Source of the DNA: Stieleria mannarensis
Lineage (GTDB): Bacteria; Planctomycetota; Planctomycetia; Pirellulales; Pirellulaceae
Reading direction: 5' to 3'
Assembly (NCBI RefSeq): GCF_014154935.1
Contig: NZ_JACEHH010000020.1
Span: forward strand, 62,001-126,000
DNA length: 64,000 nucleotides
Below, piece by piece: positions 9,651 to 19,918 of the stretch (its first letter is position 1; each line of letters begins with the position of its first letter). The notes beneath the pieces are model-generated. The model was given only the letters and a program-made list of their open reading frames with translations, was not told the DNA's origin and made no database searches. The position numbers were made by a program, and so were the translations under genes.

Positions 9651-10964
9651 CTAATTATTTCGCCGTCGCCACTGTGGTTTGGCTTCGGGCTGTGCGTCCA
9701 ATTTCGCACGCAGCATCGCGACGGTTTCGGGCGCGGTTGCCGCGATGTTTTTGGTTTCCAAGGGATCGGACTGGTAGTCGTAAAGCTCGATCTCCGCGGT
9801 GTCACGTGCATCCCCCGGTTTCTTCCATTCCACCATTCGATACCGCTCGGTTCGAATCGCACGGCCGAGTCGACCGCCGCGGGGGGACACGTGGGTGACG
9901 AAGTCGCGCGCCGGCATGGTGGGATCTGCGATCACGCCGCTAAAACTTTGTCCGTCCAACCCCGCCGGTATCGGCAACCCGGCCAACTCGCTGAGCGTCG
10001 GGTACAGGTCAACCGTTTCGATTAGGGCAGGGGACGCGGCGCCGCGGGCACCATCAGGGGGCGGCGAGGGTGACCGGAATCCGCGCGGCTTGTTCGTAAT
10101 TGGTGTGCTTGCACCACATGCCGTGATCCCCCAGGTGCCAACCATGGTCGCCCCACAGTGCCACAATTGTTTCCTCGGCAAGCTGCAATCGATCCAAGGC
10201 ATCGAGCAGCTTTCCGATTTGTGCGTCGGTGTAACTGGTCGCGGCGTAGTACCCATGGACCAAGTGCCGCGTGGTCACTTCGTCGATCTCGCCCGCCGCC
10301 GGCATGTCGCTGTAGTTTCGCAGTTCACCAAACGAGGTCCGTGCGTAGCTGGGCGCATCCTGCGGCGCGACGTTGACCTGTGGCATCGGCAGCTTGCGTT
10401 TGTCATACAGGTCCCAGTAGCGTTTGGGGGCGACAAAGGGCAGGAGGGTTTCAAGAATCCGACCGCCAAAAAGAAGGGCTGGTCGGTTCGCTTCTTGAAA
10501 CCTTCCAACCGACGAACGGCTTCTTCAGCGATCAAACCGTCGGCGTAGGTTTCGTCGGGAACGTCCGCCGATTCGGTCGCCGGGCCGCGGAGTCTGCCTT
10601 TCGCATCCCGCTTCCGCATCGCCAGACTTTTTTCCAGGACATACGCCGACGCCTTGGGACGCCATGAACGACTGCTCCAGGAATCGACGTCATCGCGATT
10701 GCCGTGACCGGTGTGATAGATCTTTCCCAGTCCTTCGGCCAGGTAACCGTTGCGTTTGAAATACTGGCTGAAAGTGACGACGTCGGGCGCGGCGTCTCGA
10801 AAATGCGTCGACAAGTCGTAAACACCGATGCTCTGGGGACGCAAACCGGTCATCAATGCATTGCGACTGGGTGCGCAAACCGCCTGGTTGCAGTACGCCC
10901 TGTCGAAACGAACGCCCCGCTCTGGGGGGCGTCGATTGTATTTCTGGGCGATTTGGTAGCCAAC
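9651..10964 (-). pseudogene. Broken sulfatase (iduronate-2-sulfatase/arylsulfatase type)
   Basis: A sulfatase reading frame, intact over most of its length but broken in three ways. The N-terminus is missing: reading upstream from 'GVRFDRAYCNQAVCAPSRNA' a TGA (complement of 10965-10967) is reached before any metal-binding DD motif. A 1-nt loss near 10447-10452 shifts 'FFLAVGFLKP' out of frame before 'LPFVAPKRYWDLYDK'. Another shift in a G5 run (10057-10061) separates 'EQAARIPVTLAAP' from 'GARGAASPALIETVDLYP'. The formylglycine motif C-A-P-S-R and the 'WGDHGWHLGDHGMW' region are still readable. Either homopolymer shift alone could be a sequencing error; together with the missing start they indicate decay. 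Confidence 0.88.
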
Positions 10965-11328
10965 TCAGATTCTCTCCCTCAGCGGCCCGTTGATTGAGTG
11001 AGGCGACGGCGCTCGCGGCGGGCCTAGCGGTGCCAGCATCACCCTTCGAGGCCCGTGGCTAGTGCCATCGGCTCACGATTGTTTCGGTTGCGATTAAATC
11101 AACAGGCCGCTCAGGGAAAGACGGGGTTTGTGCAGCAAGTAAACGCCAGAGAGCGCCCGCGGCTCGCGAAAGCCTTGGCGGCTCCCGATACGGTCAAATT
11201 CTTCACCGATACAATCGACGTCCCGACGAAAGTTGCGACGTCAATTGACGCTGCCCAGCTAGAATCAATCATCTTGGGGCCACTATAATGCTGGGTGTCG
11301 GGGCCATGGCCCCAGCCGTGATGATTCA
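10965..11328. other. Intergenic region with repeat remnants
   Basis: Between the sulfatase pseudogene and the DUF1549 gene. It holds an R2 half copy at 11051-11075, an R1-like half copy (GCGAAAGCCTTGGCGGCT) near 11166-11183, and a promoter-like stretch at its right end. Open frames in it are short and resemble nothing. Confidence 0.55.
11261..11313 (+). promoter_or_regulatory. Candidate promoter and leader hairpin for the DUF1549-DUF1501 operon
   Basis: A consensus -10 hexamer TATAAT lies at 11284-11289, with only a weak -35 17 nt upstream. It would start transcription near 11296, giving a leader of about 33 nt. The leader begins with the perfect palindrome GGGGCCATGGCCCC (11300-11313), which could be an operator or an mRNA hairpin. 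Confidence 0.4.
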
Positions 11329-13746
11329 ATGGATTTTTTTATGCGACGAAGTTGTTGTTTACTACTCGGTGTGCTGACGGGACTGGTCTGGTGCGGCGAG
11401 GCCCGATCGGCCGGCTCGGACGAGCGGATCGTCTCGTTCAATCAGGACGTTCGCCCGATTTTGTCGGACACCTGTTTCTTTTGTCATGGGCCGGACGAAG
11501 AGGATCGGCAAGCGGATGTGCGTCTGGATGTCGCCGGGCACGTCGACCTGGACGAACTGGTCGCGCGGATCACCTCTGACGATCCGGATCTGTTGATGCC
11601 GCCGCCGGATTCCCACAAGACGCTTTCGCCGGATCAGATCGAGACGTTGACGCGATGGGTGGACCAGGGCGCCCGCTACGAAAAGCATTGGTCGTTTGCA
11701 CCGCCGGCCGACGTCGCTCCACCGGCGATTCCCGGCGGCCAAGAACTCAGCAATGGCATCGACCGGTTCGTCGTCGCGGCTCTCGACAAACGCGGCATGA
11801 CGCTCAACGAGGCCGCGGACAAACGGACGTTGATACGACGCGTCACGATGGATTTGACCGGCTTGCCACCCACGCGAGAACAGATCCACGCGTTTCTGGA
11901 TGACGACTCACCGCAGGCCTATGAAAATCTGGTGGACCGGTTGTTGGAATCGCCGCACTACGGCGAACACAGGGCACGCTACTGGTTGGACCTGGTTCGC
12001 TTTGCCGACACCAACGGATTGCATCACGATCACTATCGCGAAATGACGCCTTATCGTGACTGGGTGATTCGCGCCTTCAACGACAACCTGCCGATGGATG
12101 AATTCACCATCGCGCAAATCGCCGGTGATCTGTTCGAACAACCCTCGACGGACCAATTGATCGCTTCGGGGTTCAATCGATTGCACCTGATCATCGACCG
12201 TGGCACCGCGCTGCCCGAAGAAAGTTTTATGCGGAACGTGGTCGACCGCGTGTCCGCCGTCGGGACCGCATTCCTGGGATTGACGCTGGAATGCGCGGTG
12301 TGTCACGACCATAAGTATGACCCGATCACCCAGCGAGACTTTTACCAGTTCTACGCGTTCTTCAACAACTTTGACGGCGAGCCGGAAACCGGCGGACGTC
12401 GCGGTTTGGACTTCAAACGAGGGCTGCAACCCCCGTATTTGGAATTGCCCAGTGAAGACCAGCAGCAAGAGCTTGCCCGGTTGAATCGACAGATTGCGGA
12501 GGTTCAGTCCAGCTTGAAGCAATTGGAACAAGCGGCGAAGGCGGGCGAGCAGGCGTCGAAAAGCAATGACGACCAACCGACTCGCAAGCAACTCGACGAC
12601 GAATTGAAACGGTTGCAAGCGGCCCGTGACCAGCTGATCGAATCGATCCCCGCAACGCTGATCATGAAGGAGCGCGCCGAGATTCGTCCGGCACACATTT
12701 TGGTTCGTGGTAACTATGACCAGCCGGGCGAAGCGGTCCAACGTGACACGCCCCGTTTTTTGCCGCCGATGAAATCCGACCGCTCGATCAAAACCCGAAT
12801 GGATCTGGCACAGTGGCTGGTCGATCCGGACAATCCCTTGACGGCACGGGTGGCGGTCAATCGGTTCTGGCAACAACTGTTCGGTGTCGGGATTGTGAAA
12901 ACCTCGGAGGATTTTGGGGCGCAGGGTGAACCGCCCAGCCATCCCGAATTGCTGGATTACCTGACCAATCAATTCATCGAATCCGGCTGGAATGTCAAAG
13001 CGTTGCTGCGACGAATCGTGCTCTCGCAAACCTATCGCCAATCCTCCACCGCCACGCCACAACAGTACATTGCCGATCCGGAGAACCGTTGGCTGGCGCG
13101 AGGTTCGCGTTATCGCTACGACGCCGAAGTGATCCGCGACCAGGTGTTGGCCGTCAGCGGATTGCTGAACCCGACCCTGTACGGAAGGAGCGTCAAACCG
13201 CCGCAACCCGAAGGGCTGTGGAAAATCGTGGCGATGCCCTATTCGTATCCCCGCGTGTTTGAACCCGACCAGGGAGACAAGATTTATCGCCGCAGCGTTT
13301 ATTCGTTCTGGAAACGCGGATTGCCGCCGCCCCAGATGACGATTTTCGACGCGCCGACGCGGGAGAGTTGTTCGGCCCGCCGCGAGCGGACCAACACGCC
13401 GTTGCAAGCGTTGGTCCTGATGAACGAACAGCAATACTTCACCGCCGCGATGACGCTGGCATCACAGTTGCTTCGGCAATCCGAGATTAGCGATCAGCAG
13501 CGGATCGAATGGGCATACGAATCGATCACGTCAAAAATCCCCAGCGCATCGGCGATGGATCGAATGATCGACGCGCTGAAACAATTTCAATCGGTTTATC
13601 GCGACAACCCGGAGGCGGCTGAAACAATGATTTCACTCGCGAATTCCCAAAGCGTGTCGGATCGGCTGCCCAACGCGGATCTGGCGGCGATGACGATGCT
13701 GGTCCACTCGCTGCTGAACCTTGATGCCACCAAAACCAGAGAATAA
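11329..13746 (+). CDS. PSCyt1-DUF1549-DUF1553 cytochrome-like protein
   Basis: 805-residue planctomycete-type exported protein, likely part of an extracytoplasmic polysaccharide or sulfated-glycan breakdown system whose biochemistry is not established. A signal peptide is followed by a PSCyt1 heme site, C49-F-F-C-H53, in '[13 protein letters not shown]'. DUF1549 (PSCyt2) spans roughly residues 145-350 with '[20 protein letters not shown]'; a second CxxCH-like site is '[11 protein letters not shown]'. A coiled-coil insert (about 375-440) precedes DUF1553 with '[18 protein letters not shown]'. It lacks the extra middle domains of longer homologues. ATG 11341 is an alternative start. It stops 2 nt before the DUF1501 gene, its usual partner. 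Confidence 0.93.
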   Translation: MDFFMRRSCCLLLGVLTGLVWCGEARSAGSDERIVSFNQDVRPILSDTCFFCHGPDEEDRQADVRLDVAGHVDLDELVARITSDDPDLLMPPPDSHKTLSPDQIETLTRWVDQGARYEKHWSFAPPADVAPPAIPGGQELSNGIDRFVVAALDKRGMTLNEAADKRTLIRRVTMDLTGLPPTREQIHAFLDDDSPQAYENLVDRLLESPHYGEHRARYWLDLVRFADTNGLHHDHYREMTPYRDWVIRAFNDNLPMDEFTIAQIAGDLFEQPSTDQLIASGFNRLHLIIDRGTALPEESFMRNVVDRVSAVGTAFLGLTLECAVCHDHKYDPITQRDFYQFYAFFNNFDGEPETGGRRGLDFKRGLQPPYLELPSEDQQQELARLNRQIAEVQSSLKQLEQAAKAGEQASKSNDDQPTRKQLDDELKRLQAARDQLIESIPATLIMKERAEIRPAHILVRGNYDQPGEAVQRDTPRFLPPMKSDRSIKTRMDLAQWLVDPDNPLTARVAVNRFWQQLFGVGIVKTSEDFGAQGEPPSHPELLDYLTNQFIESGWNVKALLRRIVLSQTYRQSSTATPQQYIADPENRWLARGSRYRYDAEVIRDQVLAVSGLLNPTLYGRSVKPPQPEGLWKIVAMPYSYPRVFEPDQGDKIYRRSVYSFWKRGLPPPQMTIFDAPTRESCSARRERTNTPLQALVLMNEQQYFTAAMTLASQLLRQSEISDQQRIEWAYESITSKIPSASAMDRMIDALKQFQSVYRDNPEAAETMISLANSQSVSDRLPNADLAAMTMLVHSLLNLDATKTRE

Positions 13747-13748
13747 AC

Positions 13749-15224
13749 ATGACTCCGAATCAACCGACCGACCACCGGCGTGGTTTTCTGAAGGATTGTC
13801 TGTTGCGGCATTGCGGCATGGGGCTCGGCGCAACCGCGCTCGCTTCGGTGATCTCGCAATCGCAATCCACCGCCGCACCGGCCAGTGGCGGCGCGGGGGC
13901 GTTGCCCGGCGACGGACTGCATTTCCCCGCCCGCGCCAAACGCGTGATCTTTTTGTTCATGGCCGGTGCCCCCAGCCAGATCGATCTGTTTGACGACAAA
14001 CCGGACCTGCACCAACAGTTCGGCAAACCCCTTCCTCCCAGCGTCAGCAACGGTCAACGCGTGACCGCCATGACCAAGGGAAAGGCTCAGATCGTTGCCC
14101 CCTCGATGTTCTCGTTTGCCCCGCAAGGGCAAAGCGGGATCCAGATGAGCGAATTGTTGCCGCACCTGTCCAACGTGGCCGACGATTTGTGCATCATCAA
14201 ATCCTTGAACACCGATGCGATCAATCACGACCCGGCGAAGACGTTGTTCTGTACCGGGTCACAGATCCCCGGCAAGGCCAGCATGGGCTCTTGGCTCAGC
14301 TATGGCCTCGGACGCATGAACGAGAACCTGCCCGATTTTGTCGTGATGAACTCCGCCTATTGGACCGGCGGCACCGGCAACGTCCAAGCGCTCTACAGCC
14401 GCCTGTGGGGATCCGGGTTCCTGCCCTCCAAACACCAGGGCGTGTCGTTTCAGCCGTCCGGCGACCCGGTGCTGTTCCTGTCCAATCCGCCCGGCGTGAT
14501 CAAATCCAGCCGACGACAAATGCTCGACTTGGTCACCGAACTCAACGAGCAACACCTGGATGCGATCGGCGACCCGGAGATCAAAACAACGATCGCCCAA
14601 CAACAAATGGCGTTCCGGATGCAAACCTCGGTTCCGGAACTGACCGATTTGAGCGACGAACCCGAACATGTGCTCGCCCGGTATGGCCCGGAGGTTCACA
14701 AGAGCGGTTCGTTTGCGCGGAACTGTTTGTTGGCGCGCCGGATGGTCGAACGCGGCGTGCGATTCGTCCAATTGTTCCACCGAGGTTGGGACCACCACGT
14801 CGGGTTGCCCAAGAAATTACGCGGCCAAGCATATGACGTGGACCAGCCCTCGGCCGGGTTGATCGCGGATCTGAAACAACGCGGTCTGCTGGACGACACA
14901 CTGATCGTTTTCGGAGGCGAATTCGGACGGACCACGTTTTGTCAAGGAAAATTGACGCCGACCAATTACGGGCGCGACCATCACCCGCGCTGCTTCAGTG
15001 TTTGGATGGCCGGCGGCGGAATCAAAGGCGGCATGACGTACGGCCAGACGGACGAGTTCAGTTACAATGTCGTCGAAAATCCCGTCCACGTCCGTGATTT
15101 TAATGCCACGATCCTGCATCAATTGGGGATCGACCACAAACGGTTGACGTTCCCGTTCCGTGGACTCGACCAACGATTGACGGGGGTCGAGGAGGCGCAT
15201 GTGGTTCGACAGATCTTGGCTTAG
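13749..15224 (+). CDS. DUF1501 family protein (alkaline phosphatase/sulfatase fold), Tat-exported
   Basis: 491-residue protein of the DUF1501 family, which shares the alkaline-phosphatase-like fold; substrate unknown. The N-terminus 'HRRGFLKDC' resembles a twin-arginine motif and is followed by a hydrophobic stretch. Family hallmarks are visible: '[19 protein letters not shown]', 'HNDPAKT'-like metal region '[15 protein letters not shown]', and near the C-terminus '[14 protein letters not shown]' and '[17 protein letters not shown]'. Spacing of 2 nt to the DUF1549/1553 gene indicates one transcript and, from the conserved pairing in planctomycetes, a joint function. Confidence 0.93.
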   Translation: MTPNQPTDHRRGFLKDCLLRHCGMGLGATALASVISQSQSTAAPASGGAGALPGDGLHFPARAKRVIFLFMAGAPSQIDLFDDKPDLHQQFGKPLPPSVSNGQRVTAMTKGKAQIVAPSMFSFAPQGQSGIQMSELLPHLSNVADDLCIIKSLNTDAINHDPAKTLFCTGSQIPGKASMGSWLSYGLGRMNENLPDFVVMNSAYWTGGTGNVQALYSRLWGSGFLPSKHQGVSFQPSGDPVLFLSNPPGVIKSSRRQMLDLVTELNEQHLDAIGDPEIKTTIAQQQMAFRMQTSVPELTDLSDEPEHVLARYGPEVHKSGSFARNCLLARRMVERGVRFVQLFHRGWDHHVGLPKKLRGQAYDVDQPSAGLIADLKQRGLLDDTLIVFGGEFGRTTFCQGKLTPTNYGRDHHPRCFSVWMAGGGIKGGMTYGQTDEFSYNVVENPVHVRDFNATILHQLGIDHKRLTFPFRGLDQRLTGVEEAHVVRQILA

Positions 15225-15238
15225 GGGGGAGCGGGATT

Positions 15239-15268
15239 GGCAGAATGATTCGGGGCAAAACGATGGGG
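15239..15268. repeat. Dispersed repeat, family R3
   Basis: GGCAGAATGATT followed by GGGGCAAAACGATGGGG, a variant of the repeat at 9488. It lies 15 nt after the DUF1501 stop. Confidence 0.5.
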
Positions 15269-15423
15269 CTGTGATTATTTTTCGTCCATGGTTTCGGGCC
15301 GTAGAGTTTTGCTTTTTTTAGAATTCACTGACAACAATTTCTGTGTTCGAACGATGACGCCGAAGATCTTCTGTCGGTCGTTTCTGACGCCATCATCGTT
15401 TCACCCGTCTTCTCTACATTTTC

Positions 15424-16293
15424 ATGTCCGAAAACTCGATTCCTCCCAACCCCATGCCCAAGGGTGACGGGAGTGTTCTTGAATATCGATTCAGCAAACA
15501 GCTCAAGCGGATCCAGACGCAATTCCTGTATGTCAACGGGATCAACACGCCCCCGGAGGTGCACCAGAATATTGCGATCCTGATCTCGTCGATCACCCAA
15601 ACTCCCGTGACCGGTGTCTACAACGCGACCGACGGAATGCTGGGCGATCTAAAACAATGTGTCGGTGATTGGGTGCGGATTTTCGCCAGCCAGATTGGAG
15701 AAGAGGGGTTCTTTCGAGATCGGTTGAGCGAATCGGCGATCACTTCGATGGCCAGCACCAGTGTGGCCGGCCGGATATCGGCTCCGTATTTACATGCCTT
15801 GCGCGAGGCCTGGATCGCTCCCAGCGACATCAAACCGGCCAAAAAGGCGGTCGAGGAGGTTCGCAAGGGCCTCGGACGCAACGCCGCCGCACTGTCGCTG
15901 TTTGACGAGATCACCCGCAATTTGAAACGCCCAAAAATCATCGTCGCGCACTCCCAAGGCAACCTGGTGACCAGCTTTGCCCTCTGGGCGGTCCAAGCGG
16001 TCTATGGGACCGGCGGAATGGCGAACTTACAGGTGAGGTCGATCAGTTCTCCGTCACCGGCGTGGCCGCGGGGGATCAATCACCGGATCAAGGTTTATGG
16101 GCAAAAGGATGACCTGGTCACCTGGTGCGATCCAAAAAACTGGATCGGCGCGCGATCGGCCGGATTCTGGCGAATCTATTTCGGCGACAACCCCAAAGAC
16201 GTCCGCGGCGGCAAGGTCATCGCACCACACGATGTGAAATACAATATCGAAAGGACTTCACTGGCCCAACGTCTTCGTAGCGACGCCAAGTGA
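15424..16293 (+). CDS. Putative alpha/beta-hydrolase (lipase-like), candidate T6SS effector
   Basis: 289-residue protein without signal peptide or membrane segment. An N-terminal strand-loop 'FLYVNGINTPPEVHQ' resembles the oxyanion-side 'vNGI' motif of lipase-like T6SS effectors. The nucleophile elbow is 'IIVAHSQGNLVTSF' (A-H-S-Q-G), with Ser as candidate nucleophile. 'KVYGQKDDLVTWCDP' could carry the acid, and His in 'VIAPHDVKYN' could complete the triad. It is the only plus-strand gene next to the minus-strand T6SS block and converges with the FHA/HEAT gene. The effector role is inferred from location and lack of export signal; a housekeeping hydrolase is the alternative. Confidence 0.6.
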   Translation: MSENSIPPNPMPKGDGSVLEYRFSKQLKRIQTQFLYVNGINTPPEVHQNIAILISSITQTPVTGVYNATDGMLGDLKQCVGDWVRIFASQIGEEGFFRDRLSESAITSMASTSVAGRISAPYLHALREAWIAPSDIKPAKKAVEEVRKGLGRNAAALSLFDEITRNLKRPKIIVAHSQGNLVTSFALWAVQAVYGTGGMANLQVRSISSPSPAWPRGINHRIKVYGQKDDLVTWCDPKNWIGARSAGFWRIYFGDNPKDVRGGKVIAPHDVKYNIERTSLAQRLRSDAK

Positions 16294-16384
16294 TTGACGT
16301 TGACAAAGCACTCGTATTTCGCAGCGGCTTGATTTTCGCGTCGTCCACTACCATCTTTCCCGAATGTTGAGGCGAGTGGGGATT

Positions 16385-17896
16385 TTAGACTTCAACGGGA
16401 TCATGGACCGAGTAACGCTGCAGATCAAACGGGCTGCCGTTCCAGGTTCCCTCGTACTTGCCACGCACGCAGGCTTCCCAGCGCGAGCGCATGTCCAGCT
16501 GTTGAAGCAACTCCGGCGTCGGCATCCCGCTGGTTTCGATGCCTTGATGAAAACGCGTCCCCGAGGCGAATTGTCCGCAGAGGCGCGTCCATTCCTGTTC
16601 GGCTCGATCGACATCGGGCAGAACGAAATCGTCTTCCTGCAACGTCGCGACAGCGTCGGAATCAATTTCCCAACCGGTGATCCGTGAAAATGCCCCGGCC
16701 GCGATGACAACAACGGGTCGATCCTCGCTCCGCATCGCGTCGATCAGATCGGGCACAATGGCGGGGTGCCCGAATGACGCGAGCCATTCAAAACGACTCG
16801 GGCCCAAATCCGAACGCCCGTTCACGCTGCGAATCAAGTCGAGATCGGTGGGGATTCCCAAGATGGAAAGCATCTCGAGTGCATCCCACTGATCAGGGCT
16901 GGGGTCATACGCACATTCGCGGCAAAAATCCAAGAGCCAAGCTTCTCGGCACCACGCGGCGGCATGGATCGCGGCTCGACGGACTTGCGGGTCCTTGTCA
17001 CGGATGCCTTCCTGAAAGGATGGGCCGGATCCACTTCGCCGGCCACTCGATGGAGCGGACTGGCCGATCGTGACCAAGAACTCGGTTTGCCCGGCGACAA
17101 TTCGATCTCCAGTATGCACCACGGTGGTCGACCGCTTGACCCCGTTGACCGCCGTCCCTGTTCCGCTGCCAAGGTCCGTCAACTGCCAACCCGATCGTCC
17201 ATCGGCGAGCGAGAAATGAGCGGCCGAAAGTTTCGGGTCCGCAATCGCAAAGTCAGACTTTTCGGTTCGGCCGACGGTGATGGATTGGCCGGGACGCAGA
17301 ATCGATTTCCGGCCATGACCGAACGTCGAAACGACCTCGATCACGGCGCCCGTTTTGGGCCGAGGTGCCGAGGGACCGGCGGCGTGTAATGCGCCCCGTT
17401 TGGCTGTGACGTCTGCTTGTGCGTGGTTCGTCGGGCTGATCACATCGGTTTGCCGCAGAACCTGTCCGACAGGGTTGGAGGGATCCGATTTCGATGGTTT
17501 GGGGGCAACGACCGGGGATTTCTGCTGCGGCGGTGGTTCGGCCACGAGTTTGTTTTTCGGTGTCTGTAAACCTGCGATCGGCGAAGTGCCCGAAGCCGGC
17601 TGCAAGATGAAGACTCGAAAAACCGTTGAACCGGCTTTGATCTTGATTCCATCGGTGATCGACTGGCGTGAGATCCTTTTGCCGTCGATGATCGTGCCAT
17701 TGGTACTGTTCAGATCGGTCACGGTGCAACCGTCGTATTGCACCGACACTTCGAAGTGACGTGACGACATCGTCGGGTCGTCGGGAAGCATCCAATCGGA
17801 CGCCTCGCCTCGACCGACAACCAGCACGGCGGGGGCGCGAAGCGATCGCTTACGGGCAAAACCGGCACCCTCGATGATTTCCAGAACAATCTTCAT
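16385..17896 (-). CDS. Double FHA-domain protein with C-terminal TIGR02270-like HEAT region
   Basis: 503 residues. Two forkhead-associated domains would bind phosphothreonine partners. The first (residues ~1-100) has 'VVGRGEASDWMLPDDPTMSS' and 'TVTDLNSTNGTIIDGKRI'. The second (~190-285) has 'ITVGRTEKSDFAIADPKLSA' and 'LTDLGSGTGTAVNGVKR'. A Pro/Lys-rich linker separates them. The C-terminus from ~295 ('IRDKDPQVRRAAIHAAAWC', 'FSRITGWEIDSD') resembles the C-terminal half of the upstream 434-residue TIGR02270-like protein ('FSRITGLRLDQR'). It is the last gene of the T6SS block. FHA proteins regulate T6SS post-translationally in other bacteria; whether this one does is inference. Confidence 0.82.
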   Translation of the reverse strand: MKIVLEIIEGAGFARKRSLRAPAVLVVGRGEASDWMLPDDPTMSSRHFEVSVQYDGCTVTDLNSTNGTIIDGKRISRQSITDGIKIKAGSTVFRVFILQPASGTSPIAGLQTPKNKLVAEPPPQQKSPVVAPKPSKSDPSNPVGQVLRQTDVISPTNHAQADVTAKRGALHAAGPSAPRPKTGAVIEVVSTFGHGRKSILRPGQSITVGRTEKSDFAIADPKLSAAHFSLADGRSGWQLTDLGSGTGTAVNGVKRSTTVVHTGDRIVAGQTEFLVTIGQSAPSSGRRSGSGPSFQEGIRDKDPQVRRAAIHAAAWCREAWLLDFCRECAYDPSPDQWDALEMLSILGIPTDLDLIRSVNGRSDLGPSRFEWLASFGHPAIVPDLIDAMRSEDRPVVVIAAGAFSRITGWEIDSDAVATLQEDDFVLPDVDRAEQEWTRLCGQFASGTRFHQGIETSGMPTPELLQQLDMRSRWEACVRGKYEGTWNGSPFDLQRYSVHDPVEV

Positions 17897-17944
17897 CGCT
17901 GCGCCTCACCAAATCGGGAGGCGGCAGTGACCTGCGGGAGTCTT

Positions 17945-18472
17945 TTATGCATTGCGGGACCTACTGATGGTGTCCCACGCGCGCTTTCGGACGCGTGGAT
18001 CCTTGTGCCCCAAGAACTCCTGTAACCTGTTCGTCGTCAGCGATTTCTGATGGGTGGCAAAGACCAGCCCGATCGCTGACGCAACAACGGCATCGGCGTT
18101 CTGATAGATTTCCTTGAGCTGAATCTGGACGGTGTCGATGCAACTATGACAAAACGCTTCGGATATCGCGTCTAAATTGCATTGTTCCAACTGCCGGATC
18201 ATCGGTTCGAAAACGCCCAGTTGTGCCAGGCACCAGGCCGCGGCGAAGGCCGTGAATCGGTCTTCATCGCCCAATCGTGGCACGGCCAATTCGACGCACT
18301 GATCCCCCGCGACCAAAAGTCCATCCAGATGGGCGGCGATTCGATGTTCCAGTTCTCCAACGTCTTGCTCGCGATCATCGGGCGAACACAGGGCGTCGGC
18401 CCGTTGTGACCACAGGAACCCGATTTCGTCCAGGTGTTCAAGCAGGGTTTCAACCACGACAGACACGTGCAT
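17945..18472 (-). CDS. Short TIGR02270-like HEAT-repeat protein
   Basis: 175-residue helical protein. 'LEHRIAAHLDGLLVAGDQC' matches the N-terminal pattern of the neighbouring 434-residue protein ('LDGQLESHLEGLRLAGASG'), so it is a paralogue covering only the N-terminal half. The C-terminal half resembling that family is found fused to FHA domains in the next gene, 48 nt downstream, as if one ancestral protein had been split. TIGR02270 proteins are repeatedly found in T6SS clusters; molecular role unknown. Confidence 0.65.
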   Translation of the reverse strand: MHVSVVVETLLEHLDEIGFLWSQRADALCSPDDREQDVGELEHRIAAHLDGLLVAGDQCVELAVPRLGDEDRFTAFAAAWCLAQLGVFEPMIRQLEQCNLDAISEAFCHSCIDTVQIQLKEIYQNADAVVASAIGLVFATHQKSLTTNRLQEFLGHKDPRVRKRAWDTISRSRNA

Positions 18473-18543
18473 TTACTCTCAACTGAAGAGCCGAAAAAAA
18501 TTTCCCCCGCATCGATGCGTTGCCACCCGTGCGGCCTCGATCG

Positions 18544-19848
18544 TCAGCGGCTAGAGGCGGGGCCGGATTCCAGCCGATTGCAGCGGTATTCTTCGGTGGG
18601 CAAACGACCACAGCCGAGCGTTGTGATTTGACGCGGTCCCCGGCCGCGGACTTCCATCAGTGGACATCGGGAGTCATTGATCGCCAACTCGATCGCCGCG
18701 GTGGCCCGTTCGCGCTGCCGCCCCAGGACCAGGATTTTCCGCAGCCAATCCGGGTTTGACACTTCCCATCCTAGCAGATAGCGCACCCCGGCAGCGAACC
18801 GGTCATGGTGCGTCTGCCACCACGCCGCGATCGTTTCCGGACAGGGCCATGGCAAGTTTTCATCGGCATCAAGTTCCACATCGTCGTTGTTCGGGTCGTC
18901 ATCGGGACCGGCAATAAAACCCGCGGGCGACTCGCCTTCCAGCGGCCGCTGGTCCAATCGCAATCCCGTGATCCTCGAGAACGCTTCCCCCGCGACTCTG
19001 GCATGATCTGGGATCTTCATCATTTCGATCAACCACGGGACTCCATCCACGATTCCCAAATGGCCCGACAGGATCGTCGCCAACCGAACCTGTACTTCGC
19101 TGCCTTGGGCGAGTTGATTGATCAATCGGCTGGCTTGATCGATCGATAAAACACTGGTCAACAACCGTCCGGCCCGGTCGGCAAGGTCCGTTTGAGACAT
19201 CGTGATTTCACTCAACACGTCGATTGCCGCCTGATTCCGCCGGCGCAAGGCCAGTGCCCATGCGGCATGAAAGCGAACGACGTCGTTTTCATGCTCCACC
19301 AAGTCGTTTAGTCCGTCCAGACAATCGAGGCGCCCCAGCGTCCCGACACATCGGGCGGCGCGGGCCACGACGGTTTCGTCGTCGTCGCAAAGCCAGTCCG
19401 CCAAGCGATCGCCGGGGTCGACGCGGTGTAGATCGTAGGCCGCGACACCGACGTATCGCCAAAAGCGATCGTCGCATTGCAAGAACTGATCGGCAAGCGG
19501 CATGCAGCGTTCCCAAGACGCCCACGCCAAGGCGGAAATCAGTGCGCGCCGCAGTTCGGCAGAACCACCGACGGACTGAAACGCAACATGATGCTTCTCC
19601 GCTTCGCCCGATTCAATCGCCAAGGCGGCAACGACAAAGAGCTCGCCCGGCTCCTGCCACTTCAGTTCCTCGACCGCCAGATCCCATCCAGACGCACCGG
19701 CCAAACGCAGCCCTTCCAGGTGTGATTCCAACTGCCCGTCGAGTTCGGCGAGTTCGCGAAGCGAATAGTGCGGCTCGCCGACCGCGGCATCGCGCCGCAG
19801 CCAACTCGCCGAGGCGCCGGCGGCATGTTGGTCAAGGATAAAGTTCAT
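18544..19848 (-). CDS. TIGR02270-family HEAT-like protein (T6SS-associated)
   Basis: 434 residues of repeated antiparallel helices. Characteristic segments are 'LAELDGQLESHLEGLRLAG', 'DDDETVVARAARCVGTLGRL', 'ENDVVRFHAAWALALRRRN' and 'AGEAFSRITGLRLDQRPLEG'. The C-terminus 'GQRERATAAIELAINDSRCP' fits the family. TIGR02270 proteins are conserved next to hcp, vgrG, DUF2169 and PAAR genes in proteobacteria; no enzymatic motif is seen, so a scaffold or loading role is inferred. It lies 70 nt downstream of the candidate immunity gene. Confidence 0.78.
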   Translation of the reverse strand: MNFILDQHAAGASASWLRRDAAVGEPHYSLRELAELDGQLESHLEGLRLAGASGWDLAVEELKWQEPGELFVVAALAIESGEAEKHHVAFQSVGGSAELRRALISALAWASWERCMPLADQFLQCDDRFWRYVGVAAYDLHRVDPGDRLADWLCDDDETVVARAARCVGTLGRLDCLDGLNDLVEHENDVVRFHAAWALALRRRNQAAIDVLSEITMSQTDLADRAGRLLTSVLSIDQASRLINQLAQGSEVQVRLATILSGHLGIVDGVPWLIEMMKIPDHARVAGEAFSRITGLRLDQRPLEGESPAGFIAGPDDDPNNDDVELDADENLPWPCPETIAAWWQTHHDRFAAGVRYLLGWEVSNPDWLRKILVLGRQRERATAAIELAINDSRCPLMEVRGRGPRQITTLGCGRLPTEEYRCNRLESGPASSR

Positions 19849-19918
19849 GGGGGCACGAGCTAATGAGCCAGTTCACACGCCAACGATTTTAGGTCACGTT
19901 CGCTTCGACATCACCGTT

